From Cryptomeria japonica (lineage: Eukaryota > Streptophyta > Pinopsida > Cupressales > Cupressaceae), in NCBI RefSeq assembly GCF_030272615.1, contig NC_081405.1:653626920-653690919 (forward strand): a stretch of 64,000 nt of DNA. Direction: 5' to 3'. Of the stretch, positions 35,088-47,039 are shown piece by piece; position 1 is the stretch's first letter, and each line of letters starts with the position of its first letter. The notes under the pieces are model-generated. The model did no database searches. It was not told where the DNA came from and saw nothing but the letters and a program-made list of their open reading frames with translations. Made by a program: the position numbers and the translations under genes.

Positions 35088-36340
35088 AAAACATGATGTG
35101 ATTGATGTTTTCTTCATCCTTCTCGCACAATGCACATCTGTTGACAAACTAGAAGCCACATTTTTTGAGATTATCATAGTGAGGATCCTATCTTGGCATG
35201 TAGTCCATAGAAAGAAACACACCTTGGGAATCATGCTATATTTTCAAAGGATTTACCAATTAAATTGGGATGGGGGAGAAGGAGAAGCTAATTCTAAACC
35301 TGAGAAAACCAAATACTTCCCATCTTTGGAAGGGGCCTAAATTACTCTGCAACTAGCCTCCTATCTAAAAAACTTAAAATTATTGATAATCCTAAGGAGC
35401 TCTAAAGCCTTTGTTCTCAACAAAGGGTCAAATTTGGTCAAATCTAGGTTCCATTGGGGAGGGGAGGATCCTAAAATCTAATAATCACACACTAGGACAC
35501 CTAATCTTGATGTTAGAATACCCTCGATAGCATAACAAATTGGGTGAAATTCTAATGGGATAGAGGAAACCCAAGGGTCCTTCTAGAATCTCACTCTACG
35601 ACCATTACCAATTTGGCACTAGACTCCTTTCAAAAGGATATCTTTGGATTTTAACAAATCCTTCCAAATATGAGATCCCCTTGGAAGATTTGTTGAGGAT
35701 AGAAATAAATAATTGTCCCTCCTATGAAGGTACTTGGAGTTCATAGCAGTAGACTAATCACCAACTTCAGATATAAGCCTCCATATGATTTTAGCCATTA
35801 GGGCAATATTCAAGGAGCAGGAGTCTCGAATACTAAGGCCACCAAATCTCTTATTAAGACACGCCTTTTCTCAATCAATGAGAGACATTATATTCTTTTT
35901 CTCAACTCCCAACTAGATGAATCTTCTTTGGATTTGGTCTAGTTTCTTAGCCCAAGACACAAGAATGTGGAACAGAGATAAGATATAAACAATGGAGCTT
36001 TTTAGGGAAGCCTTTACGAGTTGAATCTTTCCCACATTAATAAGAAGAGAACCTTTCCACCTAGTCAACATTCTTTGAATTATTTTAAGAAGGGCAATCT
36101 AGACCAAGTCTAGCACCTTTGGGCTACAGTTAAGGGAATACCTAAATAGGATGAGGGAAGGTAGCTAATTTGATAGTTCAAAATTATAGCAATGCAGAAT
36201 TGAATGTCATTAGGGATATATTCATTAAATATAAGGCACTTTTATCTAGATTGATTTTTTGCCTTGAATTTTTGGCAAAGTCTGAGAGTAATGAAATCCA
36301 TCCTCTAGCTTCCATCACCGAAGCTTCACCAAGTAAAAGC
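35088..36340 (-). pseudogene. LINE G fragment: RT thumb to zf-RVT domain
   Basis: Minus-strand translation, with several stops, reads GEASVMEARGWISLLSDFAK and KINLDKSALYLM near 36,230-36,330. It continues through a thumb-like stretch (LLKIIQRMLTRWKGSLLINV) to the zinc module CALCEKDEENINHIMF at 35,090-35,140. There it is cut by the edge of copia element D. The upstream RT palm of the same LINE lies at 38,440-39,761. Confidence 0.75.
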
Positions 36341-36448
36341 ATGAAAATGGACAAGAATGAAAAAACATGTAAACGGACAAGAATGGGGGGGAAAATGGGC
36401 TTCCAAGCCTTAGGGCCATTTTCCAGCCCTATTACTATTCATAGTTCT

Positions 36449-36575
36449 ACATAACCCTTACGGGTTATGTAGAACTAAAACCATTATTCACAGTTCTACA
36501 TAGCCCATATTACGGGTTATGTAGAACTAAAACCATTATTCACAGTTCTACATAGCCCATACGGGTTATGTAGAA
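36449..36575. repeat. three tandem palindromic units (AGTTCTACATAACCC ... GGGTTATGTAGAACT)
   Basis: Each unit has arms of about 15 bp around a short spacer (CTTAC or similar), followed by AAAACCATTATTCAC. Diverged single copies recur near 37,672-37,705 and 38,196-38,230. A transcript would form strong hairpins. Confidence 0.85.
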
Positions 36576-36787
36576 CTAAAACCATTATTTTGTGTTTCAC
36601 AAAACCTGTACGGGCTCTGAAGACATAATAATGTATGCTTATAGACTTAGCATTTACTACACATATGTATAGACATACATATATAATATGTGTTTATGTA
36701 TGTATATATGCATATCTATAGTTATATATACATATATTTACATAGATATATATGTATATATATATATATATGTTTGTATACATGCAT

Positions 36788-36997
36788 GTCTCTCTTCTTT
36801 TCCTCTCTCTCTCATCTTCCTTCCCCCATCACCATCTTTCTCTTTTCTAAGCTCTAATTATCATCCTTGAGTTCTATCTCATCTCTCTCCCCCTCACACT
36901 TCTCTCTCTGTCGAGTCTCTCACCCTTTTCTCCTTCTCGTTCTCTCTCTACCTCATGTCTCTCACCCTCTCCTCCTCCTACTCTCTCTCCCTATCTG

Positions 36998-37033
<36 letters not shown>

Positions 37034-37185
37034 TCCCTCTCTATCTCTCATTATCCTATCCCATTCTCACCCTCTCCCCTTCTCTCTATCTCTTCCCCTC
37101 CCTCTCCCTCTCTCGCCTCTCCATCCCCCTCTCGTTATCTTCTCCTAGTATTTCTCTCCCCCTCCCTCTCTTGACCCTATTCCTC

Positions 37186-37219
<34 letters not shown>

Positions 37220-37266
37220 CACACACACATTTTCCCAATCTCCCTCTCTCCTCTCCTCTCCTTATC

Positions 37267-37317
<51 letters not shown>

Positions 37318-37360
37318 CCTTTTCCCAATCTCACTCTCTCTCCTCTCCCCCTCTCCTCAT

Positions 37361-37415
<55 letters not shown>

Positions 37416-37660
37416 CTCTCTCTCCTCTCTCTCTCTCTCCCTTTCTCTTTCTTTCCCTATCTATCTCCCTCTCTTCCTATCCTCTTCCCTCCTATCTCTA
37501 ACTCTCTTTCCCTCCCCCTCTCTTATCCTATTCTATCATCTCTTCCTACACCCTACTCTCTCTCTCTTCCTCTCCCTCTCTTAATCTATTCTCACCCTCT
37601 CTCCCCTCTCTTATTTCCCTCTCTCTCTCTCTCCTCCTTATCTCTCTTCTCCCACTTCCT
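36788..37660. repeat. CT-rich microsatellite tract, first block
   Basis: Nearly pure pyrimidine sequence on the + strand with many (CT)n runs and a short (CA)n at 37,217-37,228. Confidence 0.95.
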
Positions 37661-37764
37661 ATTTGGTTCCTAGTTCTACATAACCCATACAGATTATGTA
37701 GAACTAAGGCCAAAACTTCCTCAAAACCCATATAGGTTTCAAAAAAAAATAATGTTCCTCAAAA

Positions 37765-37874
37765 CCCTCTCTCCCCTCTCTCTTCCCTCTCTCCCCCTCT
37801 CTTCCTATCTCCTATCTCTCTCTCTCTCTTCTCCTTCATCTCTCTCTCTCTCTCTCTCTCTCTCATCTCTCTCC

Positions 37875-37924
<50 letters not shown>

Positions 37925-38001
37925 CTATCCCCTTCTCTCTATGTCTCTCACTCTCTCTCCTTCACCGCTCTCCTTATCCTATTCTATCCCTCTTCCTACC
38001 C

Positions 38002-38099
<98 letters not shown>

Positions 38100-38180
38100 T
38101 CCCTCTCTTAATCCTATTCTCACCCTCTCTCCCTTCTCTTTCTTTTCCCCTCTCTCTCTCCCTCTATCTCTCTCCCCACT
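37765..38180. repeat. CT-rich microsatellite tract, second block
   Basis: (CT)n-dominated block, similar in sequence and flanks to the first; the two are probably a duplication. Confidence 0.95.
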
Positions 38181-38439
38181 TCCTATTTGGTTCCTAGTTC
38201 CACATAAGCCATACGGGTTATCCAAAACTAAGGCCAAAACTTCCTCAAAACCTTTTGAGGAACTTTTGATTTTTTATTATAAAATATAACTTTTTGTTTT
38301 TTTAATTGTTTTTGGCTAGGCTTGGTGTTCCAAGCGTAGCATGTTTTTGAATTTCCAAAATATGCACGGGTTATGAAAAATTTCATTTTTTTTGCATGTG
38401 GCCACTTTTCTGTCCACCATCTCAGTGCACTTACCCACA

Positions 38440-39761
38440 TATCATCAACAAATTGTTGGTGGAAAATGAAAAAGGGACCCAAGGAGGGCTTAATACCTTT
38501 AAGATTACCCTAGAGAACAAGCTTGTGAATGTTGCGACCAAGAACATCAGCCATCAAAATGAACAAATACGATGATAGTGGATCACCTTCCCTAAGGCCA
38601 CCCAATGAGGAGAAAAAGCCATGTTAGGCTAACCATTCACCATCACCAAATATAAAGGAGTTTTAACATAAGATTCAATTAACTTCAATAATTTTCGTTT
38701 GAAACCAAATTTTCTAAAGACCATGGAGAGAAAAGGCCATGAAACCATGTCATAGGCCTTGGAGATATCCAATTTTAGAAACATACCCCCATTACTATTA
38801 TTTTCCATGGAATGGAAATTTTTATGGACCACAAGTGCTGCATCAAAAATTTGACATCTGAGCACAAATCCTTTATGGTTCCCATGCATGAGTTTACCTA
38901 GAAAGGACTTAGTGCGGTTGACCAAGATTTTAGAAAATATTTTGTAAAGGGTGTTGCATAGACATATGGGTCTAAACTCTAACATATAGTTGGTACCCAG
39001 TTTCTTGGGGATCAAAACAATAAGTGTCTTATTGATCTCTTTAAGTAATCTAGTGGGAGATAGAATGACATCTAAACTCACTATATCCTAGTATTATTGA
39101 AAGAAGAACAAGGGAAAACAATCAGGACCCAAAGACTTGAAAGGTCCAAAGAAAAAATAGCCTCCTTGACTTCTTCATTAAAAAACTCCTCTCTAAAAGG
39201 CATGGGTCTGGCTGATTAATAATAGTAGGAATAGCCCGAATCAATCTTTCTGAAGTTTCCATGATGACCGGGTCTTCAAGAATCTAGGGATTGAGCAAGA
39301 TTTGAAATGAGAGATTGCTTCCCATCTAATGTCCCTAGGATTAGAGAGAAGAACATCATTAACACCATATAACTCTTGAATCATATTCCTCTTCTTATGT
39401 CTACTTGTCAATTGATGAAAAAATTTAGTATTCCTGTCACCCTCCTTAATCCATTGCACCTTTTATCTCTGTTTCCACTATAAGTCTTCTTTAACAACCA
39501 AGTTGTGAAGATCCGAAAGAAGGTATTTCTCTTTATCCAATCTGTCTAGGAAGGCACCTAGGGCCTCAATCCCTTTTTAAAGCTGATTTATCTAGAACTT
39601 CAAGTCCTTCTATTAAAAAATGTTTCCAAAGAAGTGTTTATCCAAGATCGCACTATTTTTTAGGAGAATCAGTTTGTGAGAAAATTTAAACATAGTAGTA
39701 CCTTTAACCTCAATATTCCACCATTGGGCCACAAGATATTTAAAGTTAGGAAAGTGTGCTT
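38440..39761 (-). pseudogene. LINE G fragment: pre-RT linker and RT palm
   Basis: On the minus strand, 39,241-39,459 reads QWIKEGDRNTKFFHQLTSRH (typical LINE linker) and 38,629-39,081 gives RT: INKTLIVLIPKKLGTN, EFRPICLCNTLYKIFSKIL, GMFLKLDISKAYDMVSW. A frameshifted stretch then has GGLREGDPLSSYLFILMADV and the catalytic FVDD near 38,445. The endonuclease part is absent; the fragment abuts the TIR end at 39,762. Confidence 0.85.
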
Positions 39762-40573
39762 GGTGAACTCACAATATTGGTTCCCACTTTTTGGTCAGCT
39801 TTGACACTTAGGTGAATATTTTGAAAGAAACCTTCACATTTTGACACCTATAACTATTAAACCATTAAGAATTTTAAGATTATGTAAACTAGTGATTTGT
39901 AACATCTTGTCTATAGATTCTAAATATGCTTTTTCCAAATGTTTTTGAAGAAAATTGTATTTATTTTTCCATATGCCTCAAAAATTAGTTTTTAATAGCA
40001 AACAACATTTTTAAGAGTTATGTGCATCCCAAAACACATAAGTTTTTTTCTATAAATGATAAAAACTCAATTATTTTGAAGTTTGGTTCATAACATCAAT
40101 ACCCAATGCATGCAGTTGGTTTGATAGTGATATGTTGAATATTTTTCATTTTATTAAGTTTTGAAGTCGGACTAATTATAATTATGACATAGGTGTACAT
40201 TTGAACACATAACTTGTTCTATATATATATATATATTGAAATTCAATTTATTTATTTTTTTAGAAAGAAGACATCAATACCTAGTGCATAGATATTTTTT
40301 AGATTTTTTTTAATTAGTTTACTATTTTTCCCAATGCATTGAACATAGAAGTTCATGTTTGGTGAAAAACATATATTTAGTAAAATCTAAAAAACAAGAT
40401 CCTAATTAACTCACAATGTAATAAAATTATAGTCATTGGAAAGCTAGCTTCGAGGACTACCATCCTACATTTTGGGTTGTCAAGATTCTCTCATTTTAGC
40501 TTTGAACTAGAGGTTTGAAGACCAAAATTTCTTATAAGTTTAAATATATTGGGGGAGAGATTCCTAGAAAGGG

Positions 40574-40700
40574 GGTTCGGCATGAACACCCCTTCGAGCG
40601 AAGGGGGTTCAAATGAACCCCCCCAGCTTGTTCGAACTCATGTTCGTACAAACGTAGAGGGCACAAACAATCACATAACCGACGTGTTTGTATGAACATG
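40574..40700. repeat. palindrome cluster in H2, related to that in H1
   Basis: GTTCGGCATGAAC, CTTCGAGCGAAG, GTTCAAATGAAC, TTGTTCGAACT, GTTCGTACAAAC and GTTTGTATGAAC occur in 127 bases. The core resembles the TTCGNNCGAA sites of H1 and sits at the same distance from the left end. Confidence 0.75.
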
Positions 40701-40775
40701 CCTTTTTCTAACAGTCGACATTTGCACAAACCATGATTGACGTAAAAATATATTTTTTCACAATTAACAATCTCA

Positions 40776-40784
40776 TATAAATAG
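40776..40784 (+). promoter_or_regulatory. possible TATA box of the H2 gene
   Basis: TATAAATAG, upstream of an ATG at 40,855 and an in-frame ATG at 40,921. Its position between the palindrome cluster and the first possible exon fits a core promoter. Confidence 0.4.
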
Positions 40785-40854
40785 AGACGTTTTATTTCCT
40801 TTTTTCAAACACAAATTATCAAAGTAATTCACAATTTTTGGTGAAAGAAGACAT

Positions 40855-41024
40855 TTGAAGTTCATTTTAATGGTGACAATTTTAAGACATTTGAAGACAT
40901 TTGAAGGTTATTTTAAGGACATGGGGAACAAGAGGACAAGGCAAAATAAAACTTCAAGGAAGTATTCAGTCGACACGGAACAAAGATATAGAGAACTAAG
41001 AATTCAAAGATATTATGCACATAT
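40855..41024 (+). CDS. possible first exon of the H2 transposase-like gene
   Basis: Open frame with in-frame ATGs at 40,855 and 40,921. The part from 40,921 is very basic (MGNKRTRQNKTSRKYS, then EQRYRELRIQRYYAH), as expected for a DNA-binding N terminus. A GT at 41,025 (ATGTATC) could be a splice donor. The frame runs to 41,049. No domain is recognised, and its link to the coding segments from 44,267 on is only positional. Confidence 0.35.
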
Positions 41025-41249
41025 GTATCTTTACTTAATTTCTATTTAATTTTACATGTATTACATACTTAAAATTGTGCTTATTCGATTAGTTAAATAT
41101 TTTATTATGTAATAATTTTATCTTAATTATTGTAAATTATTTTAATTGAAATAATTTTATCTTAATTATTTCTAAATTATGTTATTTTGATTAAATATTT
41201 TTAAGTGTGTTTGTTCTTTTTTAAAAATAATCAAACAATCAAATTTGAA

Positions 41250-41504
41250 ATTACTCTATCATGCTCTACTTAAATCCTTTTATAACTCCTCTCTCTCTCT
41301 CTCTACTTAAGTCTTTTTAAAATATCTCTCTTATTTCTTTTACTAGGACCCCTCTCTCTCTTTAAAACTTCTCTTTTTCTATGTTGTCTTTAAATTAGGA
41401 TTGCTATATCTAGAGTAACAAACATAATTTGGAAATGGTTGGATTAAAAATAATATTGTTTTTAATTTAGTCTCTCTCCCCCTCCCCCTCAAGTCTTTTT
41501 GCCT

Positions 41505-41589
<85 letters not shown>

Positions 41590-41746
41590 ATTCTATTTAG
41601 GACCTCTCTTTTTAAAATCTCTCTCTCTCCCCTTAAGTCTATTTAGGACCTCTCTTTTTAAGATCTCAAATATTAGGACCTGTCTCTAGATTAGAAAATT
41701 ATATATTTGAAATTTTCGTGCATTAAAATTAATCTAGTTTTAATTT

Positions 41747-41833
<87 letters not shown>

Positions 41834-41995
41834 TATTGATTCTATTTAGGACCTATCTTTTTAAAATCTCTCTCTCTCCCCTTAAGTCTATTTAGGACCT
41901 CTCTTTTTAAGATCTCAAATATTAGGACCTATCTCTAGATTAGAAAATTATATATTTGAAATTTTCGTGCATTAAAATTAATCTAGTTTTAATTT

Positions 41996-42044
<49 letters not shown>

Positions 42045-43050
42045 CTGCCCCCTTAAAAGTCTTGAAGACCTCTCTCTCTCTCTCTAGATCCTTAAGTCTT
42101 TTTATGATCTCTCTTTTTTAGGATATCTTTACTAGGACCTCTATCTAGATTAGCAAATTATACTTGGAATTGGAGCATTGAAAATATTCTCATTTTAATT
42201 TAACTTATCTTTCACTCTCTCTCTTTCTCCCTCCTCTTAAGTCTTTTTAGAACTTGTATCTCTTATTTATTTTTAGTACCCCTCTCTCCCCTTAAGTCCA
42301 TTTAGGACCTCTCTTTTTAGTATCTCTTATTATGACCTCTCTCTAGATTAGAAAATTATATTTAAAATTTTGGTGGATCAAAAATAATCTAGTTTTAATT
42401 TAACTTATCTTTAGGGCTTCTCTCTCCCCCCTTAGGTCTTCTTAGGAATCTCTCTCTTTCTCTCATTTCTTTTTAGTACCCCTCTCTCTCCCCTTAAGTC
42501 CATTTAGGACCCCATTTTTTAGGATCTCTTATTATGATCTCTCTCTAGATTAGCAATTTACATTTGAAATTTTAGTGGATTAAAAATAATCTAGTTTTAA
42601 CATAACTTATCTTTAGGACCCCTCTCTCTCCCCTTAAGTATTCATAGGACACACTCTCTCTTTCTCCCTTTATCTCTCTCTCTTATTTCCTTTTTTGTAC
42701 CCTTTTCTCTCCCCTTAAGTCCATTTAGGACCTCTCTTTTAGGACCTCTTATTAGGACCTCTCTCTAGATTATAAATTTATACTTTAAATTGGTGCATTA
42801 TAAATAATCTTGTTTAAATAATTTAACCTCTCTCTCTATATATATTTTTAGGATCTCTTAATTTAGGAGGTAGTTAAATTTTTGGAAAATTGGTTCATTT
42901 AAAATAATATTGTTTTAATAATTTCTAGTCTCTCTCTCTTTACCTTGGAAGTACTAAAATTTTCTATAAATAGGACTCTCTCTCTCTCTCCCCTTAAGTT
43001 ACTTTGAAAGTTGTTTTAATAAAGTTATTCTCTCTCTTTCTAGATATCTT
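41250..43050. repeat. composite satellite: CT microsatellites alternating with an AT-rich 100-200-bp unit
   Basis: About eight diverged units occur, each with (CT)n, then CCCCTTAAGTC, ATTTAGGACCTCTC, TCTAGATTAG and ATTAAAATTAATCTAG-like words followed by TTTAATTTAACTT. Boundaries of clear units lie near 41,590, 41,832, 42,090, 42,235, 42,420, 42,615 and 42,840. Units at 41,590 and 41,832 are almost identical, so amplification is partly recent. The array lies in the presumed intron of the H2 gene. No gene is seen here. Confidence 0.85.
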
Positions 43051-43059
43051 TCTCTTACA

Positions 43060-43296
<237 letters not shown>

Positions 43297-43302
<6 letters not shown>

Positions 43303-43772
43303 CATTGTTGTCAAAAAGTACACGTGAACCAGTATGAAGATTGGAAGAAGTTGTTATTGATGTTCAAGTAGGAGAACCAGTATGAAGAGATGTAGTGAAC
43401 CGGTGTTGGGGTTTCCCATGAAAAATCTATGTCATGAGTTGTGCATTTTTCATGTGATGATTGAGTATTCTTTGTTTAGGTGATTATGCATGCAAAGCTA
43501 ATAGTTATGGTATTATTGATACAACACATGCATATGTATATTGGTGAAGTAGTTATCAAGTGTTGAATGTTATTTGAAGTATTCAGTTTTACTAGTTTAG
43601 ATGTCTGAAGTCTTACTGTGTTTAACCGGTATTGCCATGGTTAAGTTCAGTGATGAAGACAGTCGGTTATCATTGTTTTAACTTGATAAGTTGTTGATAA
43701 TTTTTTGTCTGTACTGACTCACCCCCCCTCTCAGTACTAGTTAGGGTATTTGGTGTTCATCATTATTCATCA
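43297..43772 (+). mobile_element. short solo LTR related to copia element D
   Basis: Starts TGTTGTCATTG and ends CATTATTCATCA, the same end as the D LTRs. The 3' half matches the D LTR in words such as GGGTTTCCCATGAAAAATC and GTACTGACTCACCCCCCC. At 476 bp it is much shorter than the 1.48-kb D LTR, so it is an internally deleted LTR or a short family member. It sits between TA/TATG microsatellites; flanks ATATA and TATGT do not give a clean TSD. Confidence 0.65.
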
Positions 43773-43793
43773 TATGTATGTATGTATTGTATA

Positions 43794-43829
<36 letters not shown>

Positions 43830-43943
43830 TATATATACATACACACATACATATATATAATATACATACATTACATTATATATGTATGTATATGTATGTA
43901 TGTATATTATATATATGTTTGTATGTTTGTATGTATGTATGTA

Positions 43944-44014
<71 letters not shown>

Positions 44015-44142
44015 GTATATATATATGTATGTATATATATGTATATATGTATATATATGTGTATGTATGTATATGCATGCATGTATGTATGTATATGTAT
44101 GTATGTATATATATGTATGTGTATATGTATATGTATACATGC

Positions 44143-44199
<57 letters not shown>

Positions 44200-44235
44200 C
44201 ATATACACATACACACACACATATGTATATATATA
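43773..44235. repeat. compound microsatellite (TATG)n, (CA)n, (TA)n
   Basis: Continuation of the array on the other side of the solo LTR. It ends directly before the transposase-like coding sequence. Open frames are repeat artefacts. Confidence 0.97.
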
Positions 44236-44266
44236 CATTTTTTTATGCAAAATGGGGTCAACAACA

Positions 44267-44770
44267 AGGAAGTTCTCAGGTAGGAGTTGAGGCAAACAAG
44301 GCTGAAGAACATATTATAGTTCAAGAACATGGGGAGGAGGCCCAAGTTGAATCAATGTAGGTTGGAGATGGGTTAGGATCATTACCTTCTACTAGTATGG
44401 ATGAGCATATTATGGATCTAGCTAAAAAGGTGAAGAGAAATATAACTTATAAAAATTTAGATCATTTACTTGAAATGGATGTGGATGAATTGAGACATCT
44501 CAGTGAAATTCATAGACATACTAAAAGGAGGTCAATGAATAAAAGTGCAAATGAAATAATTTCTCATTTTGATAACTTCATAAACTAGAGAAAGCCTAAT
44601 TGTTGTCAATTGTACTTACTCATAATGAGTTAGTAGATGAATTAAAATTATTGGGTATAGATACAACAAATAAAAAGAGGAAAATTTTTCAAGTACAAAA
44701 ATCTATTATTGAAAATGTTAAGAAAGGTTTGGTGAACATTGGTAAAAAATATCGATCAACAAATAAGACC
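44267..44770 (+). pseudogene. transposase-like gene of H2, segment 1
   Basis: Reads VEANKAEEHIIVQEHGEEAQ, a TAG stop (44,358-44,360), then SMDEHIMDLAKKVKRN, HLLEMDVDELRHLSEIHRHT. A frameshift near 44,590 leads to IVLTHNELVDELKLLGID and YRSTNKT. The frame runs into the edge of element B after AATAAGACC and resumes at 51,880. The segment looks alpha-helical and charged; I recognise no named domain. Confidence 0.6.
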
Positions 44771-47039
44771 TGTAAAGCGTAAAATTGGATCCTAGTGACT
44801 TCCCACCTAGGAGATAGAAAGGAATCCACTAGGATGATTTTCACTTAGACGAACTTAACATTCAAAAGAGGGGTTGAATACACTAGATCCAAATCCAAGG
44901 GAAACAAGGATGTGAATTTTAAGTGGATTGCAAGGGTTGGAGTGTGCTTTGCCCTCTTTTGTAAATAAGAAAGTTGACTTGTTGACTATGTGGAAAAGAG
45001 AGAGAAAATGAGTGAAATGAGGAGCTACCGGTTCAGGATCGCACTACAACTTCGGATCTAAGCTAACTAGACTGATACGGATCTACCCTACAAATTTGGA
45101 GAAAAGTTGTCGGGACTATGGCAGGAGTGTACATGTGTTGGTATTATGGATGACTTTGTCATGTGTTGCATTGGTTTTGTCATTGATGTCAACACTTGTC
45201 CTTTTGGAGGTCTATATTGTTGAACCGACACATTGTATGGATATTGGCTTATGCATAGTCACCGCTATATGCTTCACCGACAGGTTATATTGTCCAATAG
45301 CATTGATGATGACTTGTTATCATCTGGAGATCATTTGGTTATGCCAAAGACATGGATTGGATGTTTGGATTTGGTATTTTTCTTATTGGTCTAATCGAGT
45401 TCCCATATTTTGCTTTACTAGCAGATAGGTCTAGGTTATGGACTGGTACATGATATTTATTCCAGATCATCACGACATGTTTTGGAAATGATTTATTGAT
45501 TGGATAGTGTGTAAATGTATTGAGCCAACATATTGTATCACATCAAGACTTATTTGTAATTTATTTAATTGTAATATCTTTAGTGAGCCGACCTTAACAT
45601 AAGGTCTTAGGTTTTGTATAAATGATTGTAAGATCTTATTGAAGATCATCATTATGAGTGTGTGTGAATATTGAAGAGTGAAAATAAGCAAATCCTTGTG
45701 CGAATCACACAGACATTATCTAAAGGTTGAAGGAAGGTTATGAAGGTGTTTTGGCACCCATGGTCAGAGCTTAAACCGGTACTGAATCCAACATTGCATA
45801 TGCTATATTGAAGCAGTACATTGTTTTTGGATTTAACCATCCAATTGTAGTAAGTGTGACTCCTATTTTGTGATTGAGCAGTGAGCTCTAGGCAGTTGAC
45901 CTTTGTGCATGTGCAGACCCCATTTGTATACACTTACTATCTAAAGTAGTATCATCTGATTTTGGGTAAGGTTTCCCACCATGGTTTTGCCCCTTATAGG
46001 GTTTCCACATCAAAATCTCTATGTCATGTGTTGTGGATGTTGTTTCTCTTTCTATTTCATGCATTAAGTTATACCGATACTGCTATAACAATTAATCTAT
46101 TTTACTTGCATTATAGTTTGTTTTACCGGCACTAAGTTTCAAATTGGATTAATTGGTTTTGAGTTGTAATATATTTATAACTAGTTGACAACGATTCACC
46201 CCCTCCTTAGTTGTCCTTACTAGTTCCTAACAACATGGTCCTCCACAAAATCTATGAAATGAAAATGGTTCTTCCATCTCTGCAAATGAATCCCAAACCT
46301 ACAATTACAGTTATGCACCTGCAACCTACACACTGAAAAGAGAGGAAAAAGGGTTGTGGATAGGGGTTTGCCTCAGTCAAACCCTGGTTGAGGAATCAAC
46401 CTTGAAAGAAAGTAATTGCAAATACTTTAATGTAAACAATGGAAATCTATACCTTGTTGATGATGATTTCTTTTCTTCTTGAATGTAATCACAAGTGTTG
46501 CATGGAATGGCATGTAACATGAAAAAACTCTAACACACATACATGCTTGCAAATGAATGTTGAAATATTGCTCCAATGGATGAATGAAGAAGACTTGAAT
46601 GCTTGAATGCCTGATGATGTATATCTTTGCCTATGCTTGCAAATCTAATTCCTACTTGAATTTTGCCTCCTACAAATGAGAAAACCAACTCTCTTTTATA
46701 CACGTCTCTGAAGATTAATTCATCTCACCAAAGGCTGATATCGAGGAGATTTTGGATCCTGAACTATAGATAGGGCCGAGGAGACCTATCTTGGGGCCAC
46801 CCTAAGAGAGTGGGACAAGGGTTCCATGCCCCTATCCAAGGGGGACAGGGGAACCACACCCTTTTCCTACCCTATCTTGGGGCCCAGACAGGGTCTTGAG
46901 TCTACCTCAGGGCTTAAATAGGAAGGGGCAAGGGGTGAGAATGCAAAATAGGTCTTGGTTAGGGAAGAAGATGTTGTCACCAAGGTGATGACCTAAAATG
47001 TGGTTAAAATTGCAGGGGTCACAATTTTATGACACTACA
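44771..47039 (-). repeat. 3' LTR of element B, interrupted by a solo LTR
   Basis: Starts (plus coordinates) TGTAAAGCGTAAAATTGG and ends TTATGACACTACA. After removing 45,136-46,232 and one ACATG copy its length is about 1,167 bp, close to the 1,174 bp of the 5' LTR. Confidence 0.88.
45136..46232 (+). mobile_element. solo LTR of a copia-type family (TSD ACATG)
   Basis: Starts TGTTGGTATTATGG and ends ...GTTCCTAACA, with ACATG on both sides (45,131-45,135 and 46,233-46,237). No internal region is present, so it arose by LTR-LTR recombination. The 3' part shares words with the truncated LTR at 60,784-61,136 (GTGAGCTCTAGGCAGT, TTCCCACCATGGTTTT), so both belong to one family. Confidence 0.88.

Larger units (their letters stand above)
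36341..38439. repeat. simple-sequence-rich insertion splitting LINE G
   Basis: The LINE reads FVDDM up to about 38,440 and resumes as LLLGEAS at about 36,340; the two make a continuous RT motif if this 2.1-kb block is removed. CAT occurs at both edges, a possible 3-bp TSD. The block holds palindromic repeats, two long CT-rich tracts and a duplicated segment ('CACTTCCTATTTGGTTCCTA' near 37,650 and 38,178). It has no coding potential; all open frames in it are CT-repeat artefacts. Confidence 0.6.

Noticed and set aside
36449-36575. CRISPR-like array
   Set aside because: Three palindromic units with near-identical 'spacers' in plant DNA; neither spacer diversity nor cas genes exist.
36955-38237. 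Long Leu/Ser- and Arg/Glu-rich open frames
   Set aside because: They are products of (CT)n/(GA)n runs without stops, not proteins.
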